From: Pseudomonas palleroniana
GTDB lineage: Bacteria > Pseudomonadota > Gammaproteobacteria > Pseudomonadales > Pseudomonadaceae
Direction: 5' to 3'
NCBI RefSeq assembly: GCF_003031675.1
Contig: NZ_PYWX01000082.1
Span: forward strand, 1-64,000
Length of the DNA: 64,000 nucleotides
Shown in pieces: positions 15,650 to 24,760 of this stretch. Numbering within the stretch: the stretch's first letter is position 1; each line of letters begins with the position of its first letter. The notes beneath the pieces are model-generated. The model ran no database searches. It was not told where the DNA came from and was given only the letters and a program-made list of their open reading frames with translations. The position numbers and the translations under genes were made by a program.

Positions 15650-18103
15650 TCAGCGGACTTTACCCTCAGCCTGGGCCAGTTCTTCCTTGCTGAAATCGTC
15701 CACGTCGATCACCTTGCGTCGCGCGGCTTCAGCCTCACGCAGCGTCTGCGCTTCGGCGGCCTGCAGGACGCCTGCGTTCAGCGCGGCATCGATGACATGC
15801 TCGCCCGCAGCGGGTTTGACCTGGCCGCTTTTGAGCGCGGTGTGCAGTTTTTTCTGCAAGGGCTGTCCGGCACCGAGCAGGTCGTAGGCGTGTTGCAGTG
15901 CGCCCACCGGATCCTCCGCCGATTGTGGGCGGTAGCAGCCGGCCAGCAACTCCTCCAGGGTAGGGTCGCCCTTGGCCCGGCCGATCACCGCGGCCACTTC
16001 GGCATCCAGCGCATCGGACGGTCCGGTATGGCGACGCCCGAACGGGAACACGATCACCCGCAACAGGCAACCGAGCACTTTGTTCGGGAAGTTGCTCAAC
16101 AGTTCATCCAGTGCGCGCTCCGACTGGCCGAGGCTTTCTTCCATGGCCCAGGCGAACAGCGGTTCCAGGTGATCCGGCGAATCGAGGTCGTGATAACGCT
16201 TGAGCGCGGCCGATGCCAGGTACATATGGCTCAGCACATCGCCCAGGCGTGCCGACAAGCGTTCACGACGTTTCAACTCGCCGCCGAGCAGCATCATGCT
16301 CAAGTCGGCGAGCAGGGCGAACGCGGCGGCCTGGCGGTTCAAGGCGCGGAAGTAACCCTGGCTCAAGCGGTTGCCCGGGGCTTTCTCGAAATGCCCTACA
16401 CCTAGGTTCAGTACCAGCGTGCTGGCGGCGTTGCTCACGGCAAAACCGATGTGCTGCAGCAGCAGGCCATCGAACTCCTTGAGAGCCTGGTCATGGTCTT
16501 CGCGACCGGCCAGGGCCATTTCCTTGAGCACGAACGGATGGCAGCGAATGGCGCCCTGGCCGAAGATCATCAGGTTGCGCGACAGGATATTCGCGCCTTC
16601 CACGGTGATGAAGATCGGCGCGCCCTGCCAGTTACGGCCCAGGTAGTTGTTCGGGCCCATGATGATGCCCTTGCCGCCGTGCACGTCCATGGCGTGGCTG
16701 ATGCACTCGCGACCGCGTTCGGTGAGGTGGTACTTGAGGATCGCCGACAGCACCGAAGGTTTTTCCCCCAGGTCCACGGCGTTGGCGGTGAGCATGCGTG
16801 CGCTGTCCATCAGCCACGCATTGCCGCCGATACGCGCCAGGGCTTCCTGGATACCTTCGAAGGCCGACAGCGGCACGTTGAACTGTTCACGTACCTGAGC
16901 GTACTGGCCGGTCACCAGGCTGGTGAACTTGGCGGCGCCGGTGCCCACGGCAGGCAGCGAGATCGAACGGCCAACCGACAGGCAGTTCATCAGCATCATC
17001 CAGCCTTTGCCGAGCATTTCCTGGCCGCCGATGAGGTATTCCAGGGGAATGAACACATCCTTGCCGGAATTGGGGCCGTTCATGAACGCGGCACCCAGAG
17101 GCAGGTGACGGCGGCCGATTTCGACGCCGGGGGTGTCGGTGGGGATCAGCGCAAGGCTGATGCCCAGGTCTTCTTCTTCGCCCAGCAGATGATCCGGGTC
17201 ATACGCCTTGAAGGCCAGGCCGAGCAGCGTCGCTACCGGGCCAAGGGTGATGTAGCGTTTTTCCCAGTTCAGGCGCAGGCCGAGGGTTTCCTTGCCTTCC
17301 CATTCTCCCTTGCAGATCACACCGGTGTCGGGCATGGCGCCGGCGTCGGAGCCGGCCAGCGGGCCGGTCAGGGCGAAGCAGGGGATGTCATCGCCACGGG
17401 CCAGGCGTGGTAGATAGTGGTTGCGCTGTTCGTCGGTGCCGTAATGCAGCAGCAGTTCAGCCGGGCCGAGGGAGTTGGGCACCATCACCGTCGAGGCCAG
17501 GTCGCCGCTGCGCGTGGCCAGCTTCATCGCCACCTGGGAATGGGCATAGGCGGAGAAACCCTTGCCGCCGTACTCCTTGGGAATGATCAGCGCAAAGAAA
17601 CCGTGGGTCTTGATGTGCTCCCAGGCGGCGGGCGGCAAGTCCATGGCCTGGCCGATTTCCCAGTCGCTGACCATGGCGCAGAGTTCTTCGGTGGGGCCGT
17701 CGATAAACGCTTGTTCTTCTTCGGTCAGTTGGGCCTTGGGGTAGGCCAGCAACTTGTCCCAGTCGGGGCGGCCGCTGAACAGTTCGCCATCCCACCACAC
17801 GGTGCCGGCGTCAATGGCGTCGCGCTCGGTCTCGGACATCGGTGGCAGGACTTTCTGGAACCAGTTGAACAGTGGCTTGGTGAAGTATTGACGACGCAGG
17901 TCGGGTAGCAGCAGGGGGGCGGCGACTGCCGCGATCAATACCCAGAAGATCAGCAACAGCCAGCCCGGCGCGTGGCTCCAGGCGCCCATCGCCAGCAGGT
18001 AGACGGCGACCACGCCCAGGGCGGGCAGGGGCGCGGTGCGGCGGTGTGCCAGGTAGGCAATGCCGAGCACTAGAACCAGTATCCACAACAACAGCATATT
18101 CAA
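15650..18103 (-). CDS. fadE: Acyl-CoA dehydrogenase FadE (membrane-associated)
   Basis: An 817-residue enzyme for the first step of fatty-acid beta-oxidation: FAD-linked desaturation of acyl-CoA. Two hydrophobic segments at residues ~1-70 distinguish the FadE class from short soluble acyl-CoA dehydrogenases. The dehydrogenase core spans ~95-560 (CFALTGPLAGSDAG; GGKGIIMGPNNYLGR). A C-terminal DUF1974 extension (~560-780) is typical. Length matches the family. No FadR-like site was identified upstream. It is followed by the PA2817-type gene. Confidence 0.93.
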   Translation of the reverse strand: MNMLLLWILVLVLGIAYLAHRRTAPLPALGVVAVYLLAMGAWSHAPGWLLLIFWVLIAAVAAPLLLPDLRRQYFTKPLFNWFQKVLPPMSETERDAIDAGTVWWDGELFSGRPDWDKLLAYPKAQLTEEEQAFIDGPTEELCAMVSDWEIGQAMDLPPAAWEHIKTHGFFALIIPKEYGGKGFSAYAHSQVAMKLATRSGDLASTVMVPNSLGPAELLLHYGTDEQRNHYLPRLARGDDIPCFALTGPLAGSDAGAMPDTGVICKGEWEGKETLGLRLNWEKRYITLGPVATLLGLAFKAYDPDHLLGEEEDLGISLALIPTDTPGVEIGRRHLPLGAAFMNGPNSGKDVFIPLEYLIGGQEMLGKGWMMLMNCLSVGRSISLPAVGTGAAKFTSLVTGQYAQVREQFNVPLSAFEGIQEALARIGGNAWLMDSARMLTANAVDLGEKPSVLSAILKYHLTERGRECISHAMDVHGGKGIIMGPNNYLGRNWQGAPIFITVEGANILSRNLMIFGQGAIRCHPFVLKEMALAGREDHDQALKEFDGLLLQHIGFAVSNAASTLVLNLGVGHFEKAPGNRLSQGYFRALNRQAAAFALLADLSMMLLGGELKRRERLSARLGDVLSHMYLASAALKRYHDLDSPDHLEPLFAWAMEESLGQSERALDELLSNFPNKVLGCLLRVIVFPFGRRHTGPSDALDAEVAAVIGRAKGDPTLEELLAGCYRPQSAEDPVGALQHAYDLLGAGQPLQKKLHTALKSGQVKPAAGEHVIDAALNAGVLQAAEAQTLREAEAARRKVIDVDDFSKEELAQAEGKVR

Positions 18104-18229
18104 TCCTCCGTGAAACCAGGGGCGAAACCACCTTGGAGCTTAGTCGGCATCCGAAAAAGCGCGGTGATCAGGGTGTAACGAGTTGTATTGGGAGCACCAT
18201 CACCAGGCGCCGACATTTGGCCGAATCGT

Positions 18230-18284
18230 CGTTATCTCCAGGGCAGACCTGTCGTTAAACTTCAGGCATGTCTCGGAGATAACG
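18230..18284 (+). promoter_or_regulatory. Long-range hairpin that could hide the transglutaminase ribosome-binding site
   Basis: CGTTATCTCC at 18230-18239 is the exact reverse complement of GGAGATAACG at 18275-18284. The right arm contains the GGAG Shine-Dalgarno and ends 3 nt before the ATG at 18288. If the left arm is transcribed, pairing would block translation. Alternatively it is a DNA operator dyad. Confidence 0.5.
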
Positions 18285-18287
18285 CTT

Positions 18288-18947
18288 ATGGATACGTACC
18301 TGCGTCCCAGCCGCTTCATCGATAGTGACCACCCTGCGGTGGTGGAGTTCGCCGAAAAACATCGGGGTCCGAGCGCAGATCCGCGTGACCAGGCAGTCAG
18401 TCTTTACTACGCCGTGCGTGAGGCTATTCGCTACAACCCTTACACCTTCAGCCGCGATCCCGGCAGCCTGAAAGCCAGCTTCGCGCTGGCCGCCGGCGAG
18501 AGCTACTGCGTGCCCAAGGCTACCCTGCTCGCTGCGTGTGCTCGCCATTGCGGTATCCCGGCGCGCATCGGCCTGGCGGATGTGCGTAATCATCTGTCGA
18601 CTCCCCGCCTGATCGCGCTGCTCAAGAGTGATGTATTCGCCATGCATGGCTACACCGAGTTGTTCCTGCGGGGCCGCTGGGTCAAGGCCACGCCGGCGTT
18701 CAACCAGCAACTGTGCGAGTTGTTCGATGTACCGCCACTGGAATTCGATGGCATTCACGACAGCATCTTCCACGCATTCAACCGTCAGGGCCGACGCTCG
18801 ATGGAATATGTGCTGGAGCACGGGCAGTTTCCGGACGTGCCCGAAGCGTTTTTTTTCGCCCACATTCAGCAGTGTTATCCCCACCTGTTTACCGAGGACG
18901 CGCCAACCTTGCTGGGCGACATGCACAGCGATTCAAGCCGCGCGTGA
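18288..18947 (+). CDS. Transglutaminase-like cysteine protease-fold protein
   Basis: A 219-residue cytoplasmic protein with the transglutaminase-like core. The catalytic cysteine is in GESYCVPKATLLAA and is followed by ARHCGIPAR; the histidine is in MHGYTELFL and the acid lies in the following segment. Bacterial members are usually peptidases or amidases rather than cross-linkers. The ATG at 18288 follows CGGAGATAACGCTT. It is separated from fadE by ~180 bp that carry the long hairpin described at 18230-18284. The following GST gene begins 56 bp downstream on the same strand and may be cotranscribed. No substrate can be assigned. Confidence 0.82.
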   Translation: MDTYLRPSRFIDSDHPAVVEFAEKHRGPSADPRDQAVSLYYAVREAIRYNPYTFSRDPGSLKASFALAAGESYCVPKATLLAACARHCGIPARIGLADVRNHLSTPRLIALLKSDVFAMHGYTELFLRGRWVKATPAFNQQLCELFDVPPLEFDGIHDSIFHAFNRQGRRSMEYVLEHGQFPDVPEAFFFAHIQQCYPHLFTEDAPTLLGDMHSDSSRA

Positions 18948-19003
18948 ACCGGCGTATGCTGCTGCATTCATCAAGCCATGTTCATCAACGATAAGGCGCG
19001 GTC

Positions 19004-19621
19004 ATGCTGAAGATCTGGGGTCGTAAAAATTCATCAAACGTCAGGAAAGCACTGTGGTGCGCCGAGGAACTCGGCCTGGACTATGAGGCAATTGATGCGG
19101 GCGGGGCTTTTGGCGTGGTCGACACGCCGCAATATCGGGCAATGAATCCCAATGGCCGGGTACCGGTGATCGAAGACGGTGATTTTGTGCTGTGGGAATC
19201 CAACACCATCGTGCGTTACCTGTGCGCCAAGCATGCGTCGGCGTTTTACCCGAGCGACCTGCAAGCCCGCGCCAACGCCGAAAAGTGGATGGACTGGACC
19301 ACCTCGACCCTCGCCGAGCCGTTCAAGGCGGTGTTCTGGGGCATCTTGCGTACCCCGGCGGAAAAACAGAACTGGGACAGCATCAACGCTGGGCGCCAGG
19401 CCTGTATCGATGCTTTGGCTACCGTGGACAAAGCCCTGGCCGAGCAGCCTTATCTGTCCGGCAACGCATTCGGCATGGGTGATATCCCCCTGGGCTGCTT
19501 TATTTACGCCTGGTTCGAAATGCCTATCGAGCGTCCTGCAATGCCGCATCTGGAGGCTTGGTACCAGCGCCTGCAGCAACGCCCGGCGTACCGCAAAGCC
19601 GTGATGACTGCGTTGACTTAA
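19004..19621 (+). CDS. Glutathione S-transferase family protein
   Basis: A 205-residue cytosolic GST. The N-terminal thioredoxin-fold domain shows RKNSSNVRKALWCAEELGLDY with the catalytic Ser/Asn-type site, then NPNGRVPVIEDGDFVLWESNTIVRYL, which binds glutathione. The all-helical C-terminal domain ends with LEAWYQRLQQRPAYRKAV. The family conjugates or transfers glutathione to electrophiles; the natural substrate is unknown. It follows the transglutaminase-like gene on the same strand. A hairpin at 19680-19702 downstream has no T-run. Confidence 0.9.
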   Translation: MLKIWGRKNSSNVRKALWCAEELGLDYEAIDAGGAFGVVDTPQYRAMNPNGRVPVIEDGDFVLWESNTIVRYLCAKHASAFYPSDLQARANAEKWMDWTTSTLAEPFKAVFWGILRTPAEKQNWDSINAGRQACIDALATVDKALAEQPYLSGNAFGMGDIPLGCFIYAWFEMPIERPAMPHLEAWYQRLQQRPAYRKAVMTALT

Positions 19622-19679
19622 TACCTACTATTAATACGGGTGACTGTACTTGTGCGACGTGGGCACGCACCATGCCCGT

Positions 19680-19702
19680 GCATCGCAGGTTGAACTACCT
19701 GC
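19680..19702 (+). other. Hairpin in the GST-ABC exporter intergenic region
   Basis: Arms GCATCGCAGGT and ACCTGCGGTGC pair over 11 bp with one G-T wobble. No T-run follows, so it is a weak terminator candidate or an mRNA-stability hairpin. Confidence 0.4.
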
Positions 19703-19753
19703 GGTGCGCCCTCATCTATCTTGTCTATTCCCTTCTTTGGTGCGTAATCCGAT

Positions 19754-20686
19754 ATGAGTTCCGCTCTGTCCATCCGGCAGCTAACCAAAACCTACGGCAA
19801 CGGTTTCCAGGCCTTGAGTGGTATCGATCTGGACGTCGCCGAAGGTGACTTTTTCGCCTTGCTCGGCCCCAACGGCGCCGGCAAGTCCACGACCATCGGC
19901 ATCCTTTCGACCCTGGTCAACAAGACCAGCGGCAGCGTGAATATCTTTGGTCATGACCTGGACAAATCCCCTGCGGCGCTCAAGCGTGCCATCGGCGTGG
20001 TGCCCCAGGAGTTCAATTTCAACCAGTTCGAAAAGACCTTCGACATCGTCGTGACCCAGGCCGGCTACTACGGCATCCCGGCGAAAGTCGCCAAGGAGCG
20101 CGCCGAGCAGTACCTCACCCAACTGGGCTTGTGGGACAAACGTGACGTGCCGTCCCGCTCGCTGTCCGGGGGTATGAAACGTCGCCTGATGATCGCCCGT
20201 GCGCTGGTCCATCAACCGCGCCTGCTGATCCTCGATGAACCCACCGCGGGCGTGGACATCGAACTGCGTCGCTCGATGTGGACCTTCCTGACCGAGCTGA
20301 ACGAGAAGGGCATTACCATCATCCTCACCACCCATTACCTGGAAGAGGCTGAGCAACTGTGCCGCAACATCGGCATCATCGACCACGGCACCATCGTCGA
20401 GAACACCAGCATGCGTAACCTGCTGGGCCAGTTGCATGTGGAAACCTTCCTGCTGGACCTGAAAAACAATCTGTCGGCGCCGCCGCAGTTGCTCGGTTAC
20501 CCAAGCCGGCTGGTCGATGGCCACACCCTGGAAGTGCAGGTGGACAAGGCCATGGGCATCACTGCGCTGTTCACCCAGTTGGCGACTCAGAACATCGAAG
20601 TGCTGAGCCTGCGTAACAAAACCAATCGCCTTGAGGAGTTGTTCGTGTCCCTGGTGGAGAAAAATCTGGCGAAGGTGGCGGTATGA
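19754..20686 (+). CDS. ABC exporter ATP-binding subunit (YadG-like)
   Basis: A 310-residue ATPase of the ABC-2 exporter class. Walker A is GPNGAGKST, the Q-loop lies in GVVPQEFNF, the signature is SLSGGMKRRL, Walker B is LLILDEPTAGVD and the switch His is in TTHYLEEAE. The C-terminal 90 residues are the extension typical of the DrrA/NodI/YadG family. Its stop overlaps the start of the permease gene by four bases (ATGA). The substrate is unknown in this family; E. coli YadGH is likewise uncharacterised. Confidence 0.92.
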   Translation: MSSALSIRQLTKTYGNGFQALSGIDLDVAEGDFFALLGPNGAGKSTTIGILSTLVNKTSGSVNIFGHDLDKSPAALKRAIGVVPQEFNFNQFEKTFDIVVTQAGYYGIPAKVAKERAEQYLTQLGLWDKRDVPSRSLSGGMKRRLMIARALVHQPRLLILDEPTAGVDIELRRSMWTFLTELNEKGITIILTTHYLEEAEQLCRNIGIIDHGTIVENTSMRNLLGQLHVETFLLDLKNNLSAPPQLLGYPSRLVDGHTLEVQVDKAMGITALFTQLATQNIEVLSLRNKTNRLEELFVSLVEKNLAKVAV

Positions 20687-21462
20687 GTTCCGAACTGCAA
20701 CCCAACCTCGTTGCCCTGCAAACCATCGTCTACCGCGAAGTGAAGCGCTTTACCCGGATCTGGCCGCAAACCCTGCTGCCGCCGGCGATCACCATGGTCC
20801 TGTACTTCGTGATCTTCGGTAACCTGATCGGTCGCCAGATCGGTGACATGGGCGGTTTTACCTACATGGAGTACATCGTGCCCGGGCTGATCATGATGTC
20901 GGTGATCACCAACTCCTACGGCAACGTGGTCTCCAGCTTCTTCGGCAGCAAGTTCCAGCGCTCCATCGAAGAACTGATGGTATCGCCGGTGTCGCCCCAC
21001 ACCATCCTGATCGGCTACACCCTGGGCGGCGTGCTGCGTGGCTTGATGGTCGGCGTGATCGTGACCTTGCTGTCGTTGTTCTTCACCCATCTGCAAGTGC
21101 ATCACCTGGGCGTCACCCTGTTGGTGGTGGTGCTGACGGCGACGATCTTCTCGCTGCTGGGGTTTATCAACGCGGTCTTTGCACGCAACTTCGATGATAT
21201 TTCAATCATCCCGACCTTCGTGCTGACGCCGCTGACTTACCTGGGCGGTGTGTTCTACTCCATTACCCTGCTGCCGCCGTTCTGGCAGACCGTGTCGCTG
21301 GCCAACCCGGTACTGCACATGGTCAACGCCTTTCGCTACGGCATCCTGGGGGTATCGGATATCAAGATCAGCGTGGCGATCACCTTTATGCTGATCGCTA
21401 CCGTGGTGTTGTACATCGGTTGCGCGAGGCTGCTGGTGAGCGGGCGTGGTATGCGTACGTAA
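20683..21462 (+). CDS. ABC-2 type exporter permease (YadH-like)
   Basis: A 259-residue inner-membrane protein with six predicted helices and the ABC-2 permease motif around LTPLTYLGGVFYSITLLPPFWQ and NPVLHMVNAFRYG. It pairs with the upstream ATPase and is translationally coupled to it. A REPIN 19 bp after the stop separates it from the convergent TetR gene. Confidence 0.92.
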   Translation: MSSELQPNLVALQTIVYREVKRFTRIWPQTLLPPAITMVLYFVIFGNLIGRQIGDMGGFTYMEYIVPGLIMMSVITNSYGNVVSSFFGSKFQRSIEELMVSPVSPHTILIGYTLGGVLRGLMVGVIVTLLSLFFTHLQVHHLGVTLLVVVLTATIFSLLGFINAVFARNFDDISIIPTFVLTPLTYLGGVFYSITLLPPFWQTVSLANPVLHMVNAFRYGILGVSDIKISVAITFMLIATVVLYIGCARLLVSGRGMRT

Positions 21463-21480
21463 GGTCGAACGCTGTAAAAA

Positions 21481-21570
21481 TGTGGGAGGGGGCTTGCTCC
21501 CGATGGCGGTGTGTCAGTCAATCAATAAGGTGACTGGTCCACCGCCATCGGGAGCAAGCCCCCTCCCACA
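21481..21570. repeat. REPIN (two inverted REP sequences)
   Basis: Perfect 30-bp inverted arms starting TGTGGGAGGGGGCTTGCTCC surround a 30-bp spacer. It lies between the convergent 3' ends of the ABC permease and TetR genes, the usual REPIN position, and may act as a transcription or mRNA-decay barrier. Confidence 0.9.
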
Positions 21571-21590
21571 TTTGGTTTGGTATATGAGCT

Positions 21591-22136
21591 TCAGGCTTTG
21601 AGCGCCAAGTCGATCAGCTCATGCAGCTCTTCAACCGGCAGTGGCGTGCTGGAAAACAGGCTGCGATACACCGTTGGCGCGGCAATCAGGTTCAGCAACC
21701 TGTCCAGTGTGGGTAACGGACCGACGGTGTCCTGATACCGATCAAGAATAATCTGCAACTGGCCCATCAGAATGTGGGTGCAATAGTCCCTTGGGCGACT
21801 GCACTGCACGTCGCGCATCATATTGCGCCCCAGCTCCGAGCTCATTTCATCCAGGTATTGTTCGCCCCAGGCGCGCAGGTCGCCGCGCAGGCTACCGGTG
21901 TTGGCAGGTTCGCCGTCCGGGCGCAGGCGCTCCAGTGCCACATCGGCGAGCAGGGCGGACAGGTCGCCCCAACGGCGGTAAATGGTGGACGGCGTGACGC
22001 CTGCCCGTGCCGCAATCATCGGCACGGTAACGCTGGAGCGCTCATGGGCTTCCAGCAATTCACGGGCAGCGCTGTGCACTGATTCTTGGACCCGGGCACT
22101 ACGGCCTCCCGGGCGAAGGCCTTCTTTTATCGCCAT
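21591..22136 (-). CDS. TetR-family repressor
   Basis: A 181-residue regulator. The N-terminal helix-turn-helix (VTVPMIAARAGVTPSTIYRRWGDLSALL) is at ~36-63, followed by a C-terminal ligand domain. It is divergent from an MFS exporter gene across 91 bp that contain a perfect 10-bp inverted repeat. Local repression of the exporter is the likely role (inference). Ligand unknown. Confidence 0.9.
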   Translation of the reverse strand: MAIKEGLRPGGRSARVQESVHSAARELLEAHERSSVTVPMIAARAGVTPSTIYRRWGDLSALLADVALERLRPDGEPANTGSLRGDLRAWGEQYLDEMSSELGRNMMRDVQCSRPRDYCTHILMGQLQIILDRYQDTVGPLPTLDRLLNLIAAPTVYRSLFSSTPLPVEELHELIDLALKA

Positions 22137-22157
22137 GGCTAAAACCTTAACACAAAG

Positions 22158-22204
22158 AATTTGCTTTAAGCGCTTTCTGGTAGCACACTTCGAAAAAGCA
22201 AATT
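22158..22204. promoter_or_regulatory. Candidate TetR operator dyad
   Basis: AATTTGCTTT at 22158-22167 is the exact reverse complement of AAAGCAAATT at 22195-22204 (27-bp spacer), between the tetR and MFS starts. The wide spacing suggests either two separate half-sites or a promoter lying between them. Confidence 0.5.
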
Positions 22205-22227
22205 ATTAGCTTTAGCGGAGCGTGCCC

Positions 22228-23415
22228 ATGTCCAGTCCTACTTCCCATCGTTCCCGCCTGGCGTTCCTGGTGGTGACGGTGCTGACCTTTCTCGCCGCGT
22301 CCAGCGCGCCAACGCCGCTGTATCAGGTGTATCAAGACCATCTGCATTTCTCGGCGGCTGTGTTGACGATGATCTTTGGCGTGTATGCCGTGAGCCTGTT
22401 GGCAGCCTTGCTGACCGTCGGCTCGCTATCGGATTACCTGGGACGCAAGCCGGTCATTTTTGCGGCATTGATCCTGAATATGCTGGCGATGCTGCTGTTT
22501 ATCAACGCTGATAGCACCGCGTACCTGATTGCCGCCCGGGCGGTGCAAGGTTTCGCCACCGGCATGGCGACGGCGGTGCTGGGTGCAACCTTGCTCGATA
22601 CTGACCGTGTCCGCGGCCCGATGCTCAACAGCCTTGCGCCGATGCTGGGGATGGCCAGTGGCGGTTTAGGCAGCGGCCTGTTGGTGGAGTTTGCGCCACG
22701 GCCGACCCAATTGATTTATTTCGCGATGCTCGGGCTGATGACCCTGCAAGCGCTGTATGTGTGGCGCTTGCCGGAGACAGTCAGCCGCATACCGGGGGCC
22801 TTGAAGTCGCTGGCGCCGACGCTGCATGTCCCCGAACAAGCGCGCCGTGCCCTGTGGCTGGCGATGCCGCTGAATGTGGCGGTATGGGCACTGGGAGGGT
22901 TCTTTTCTTCGCTGGTGCCTTCGCTGGTGCGGGCTGCTACCGGGTCGACCTCGCACCTGATTGGGGGTGGGTTGGTGGCGGTGGTGACGCTCAGTGGTGC
23001 GGTGATGATCTACAGCCTGCGCAATCGCCCGGCCGATAAAATCATGCGCCTGTCGGCTGTATTGCTGGCGACCGGGGTGGCGCTGTTGTTGGTGGCGGTG
23101 CAGAGCGCCAGTCTGTGGCTGTTCTTTGTGGCCAGTGTGATCGCCGGCTTGGGTTTTGGCGGCGGCTTCACGGGCAGTGTGCGCAGTATCGTCGGTTTGG
23201 CGTTGCCTCATGAGCGGGCAGGGCTGATGTCGGCCTTCTATATGTTGAGCTATCTGGCGTTCTGCTTGCCGGCGTTGCTGGCCGGTAACCTGAGCCGGGA
23301 GTTTGGCTTGATCGCCACCACCGATGGCTACGGTGCCGTGCTCATCCTTTTGGCCCTGGGTGCACTGGCCGGCTTGCTGTTGCAGGAAACGGCGCGGGCC
23401 AAGGCTGCGGTATAG
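22228..23415 (+). CDS. MFS transporter (drug/metabolite efflux type)
   Basis: A 395-residue 12-helix membrane protein. The loop 2-3 motif SLSDYLGRKPVIF and the later SARAVQG-like AARAVQGFATG mark the MFS DHA1-like group. The ATG at 22228 is preferred over GTG at 22222 because GGAG lies 7 nt upstream of it. It is divergent from the TetR gene, which probably represses it. Substrate unknown. Confidence 0.88.
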   Translation: MSSPTSHRSRLAFLVVTVLTFLAASSAPTPLYQVYQDHLHFSAAVLTMIFGVYAVSLLAALLTVGSLSDYLGRKPVIFAALILNMLAMLLFINADSTAYLIAARAVQGFATGMATAVLGATLLDTDRVRGPMLNSLAPMLGMASGGLGSGLLVEFAPRPTQLIYFAMLGLMTLQALYVWRLPETVSRIPGALKSLAPTLHVPEQARRALWLAMPLNVAVWALGGFFSSLVPSLVRAATGSTSHLIGGGLVAVVTLSGAVMIYSLRNRPADKIMRLSAVLLATGVALLLVAVQSASLWLFFVASVIAGLGFGGGFTGSVRSIVGLALPHERAGLMSAFYMLSYLAFCLPALLAGNLSREFGLIATTDGYGAVLILLALGALAGLLLQETARAKAAV

Positions 23416-23528
23416 TCAGTGTCATATATAGGTAAAGTAGATAACAGATAGAGAAATTACCCGTTATATAGATATTCGATCAGGTTCTATGATGGCTTCA
23501 ACCTCATACGAGGAAGAGGATTATCAAC

Positions 23529-24677
23529 ATGAGCTGCGCGAATACCCCAAGCTACAAACCCTTCAGTCACCTGACCCGGCCGCGGGAAGTGATTCGTCAA
23601 TTCACGCCCAACTGGTTTGCCGCCACCATGGGCACCGGCGTGCTGGCACTGGCGCTGGCACAACTGCCCGTCAACGTGCCGGGCCTGTACGCCGTCGCCG
23701 AAGCGTTGTGGATGTCTACCATTGGCCTGTTTGTAGTGTTCAGTGGGTTGTACGCCGCGCGTTGGGTGATGTATTTCCAGGAGGCGCGGCGGATTTTCGG
23801 GCACTCCACGGTTTCGATGTTCTTCGGCACCATTCCCATGGGGCTGGCAACCATTCTCAACGGTTTGTTGCTGTTCGGCCTGCCGCGGTGGGGCAGTGAC
23901 GTGCTGCCGTTGGCGCAGACTCTGTGGTGGTTGGACGTCGCGATGGCCCTGGCGTGCGGCGTGCTGATTCCGTTCATGATGTTTACCCGGCAGGAACACA
24001 GTATCGACCAGATGACCGCCGTCTGGCTGTTGCCGGTCGTCGCGGCTGAAGTCGCCGCAGCCAGTGGTGGCCTGCTGGCGCCGCACTTGGCCGACGCCCA
24101 TGGGCAACTGGTGATGCTGGTGACCAGCTACGTATTGTGGGCATTTTCGCTGCCGGTGGCGTTCAGCATCCTGACTATCCTGATGCTGCGCATGGCGTTG
24201 CATAAACTGCCCCACGCCAACATGGCTGCGTCGAGCTGGCTGGCGCTGGGCCCTATCGGCACCGGCGCACTCGGTATGTTGCTGCTGGGCGGTGATGCGC
24301 CGGCGATCTTCGCGGCCAATGGCCTGCCCGGTGTCGGCGAGATGGCCAACGGCCTGGGCCTGGTGGCGGGCATCACGCTGTGGGGCTTCGGTTTGTGGTG
24401 GTTGCTGATTGCGGTGTTGATCACCCTGCGTTACCTGCGCGCCGGCATTCCATTCAACCTCGGCTGGTGGGGTTTCACCTTTCCGTTGGGGGTGTATGCC
24501 CTGGCCACGCTGAAGCTGGCGAGCGTGTTGCATCTGGGGTTCTTCAGTGTGTTTGGCAGCGCGCTGGTGCTGGCCTTGGCGCTGATGTGGCTGATCGTGG
24601 CCAAGCGCACCGTGCAGGGCGCCTATAAAGGTGAGCTTTTTGTTTCACCCTGCATTGCAGGAATAGGGAATAAGTAA
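23529..24677 (+). CDS. TDT-family transporter (SLAC1/TehA-like)
   Basis: A 382-residue membrane protein with about ten helices. The start FTPNWFAATMGTGVLALAL carries the TDT signature, with a central conserved phenylalanine-gated pore in this family. Known members export sulfite or C4-dicarboxylates or conduct anions; the fungal sulfite pump Ssu1 and the malate carrier Mae1 belong here. Which ion is moved here cannot be decided. GAGGAAGAGGAT lies upstream of the ATG. The 113-bp upstream region is unusually AT-rich and probably holds its promoter. Confidence 0.85.
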   Translation: MSCANTPSYKPFSHLTRPREVIRQFTPNWFAATMGTGVLALALAQLPVNVPGLYAVAEALWMSTIGLFVVFSGLYAARWVMYFQEARRIFGHSTVSMFFGTIPMGLATILNGLLLFGLPRWGSDVLPLAQTLWWLDVAMALACGVLIPFMMFTRQEHSIDQMTAVWLLPVVAAEVAAASGGLLAPHLADAHGQLVMLVTSYVLWAFSLPVAFSILTILMLRMALHKLPHANMAASSWLALGPIGTGALGMLLLGGDAPAIFAANGLPGVGEMANGLGLVAGITLWGFGLWWLLIAVLITLRYLRAGIPFNLGWWGFTFPLGVYALATLKLASVLHLGFFSVFGSALVLALALMWLIVAKRTVQGAYKGELFVSPCIAGIGNK

Positions 24678-24695
24678 GCGGGTTTAGGTAAAGTC

Positions 24696-24745
24696 GTGGC
24701 CTGTCTCTTTATAAAAGCCTTCGGCAATAAAGCCTATCAGGCCAC
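24696..24745 (+). other. Inverted repeat ahead of the lplT-plsC fusion gene
   Basis: GTGGCCTG at 24696-24703 and CAGGCCAC at 24738-24745 enclose a near direct repeat (ATAAAAGCCT / ATAAAGCCT). It ends 15 bp before the ATG. It may be an operator or a leader hairpin; there is no T-run. Confidence 0.4.
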
Positions 24746-24760
24746 GCAGGAACACGGACG

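Noticed and set aside
24696..24745. Inverted repeat as a rho-independent terminator of the TDT gene
   Set aside because: No T-run after the hairpin and a large loop; kept only as an unassigned inverted repeat.
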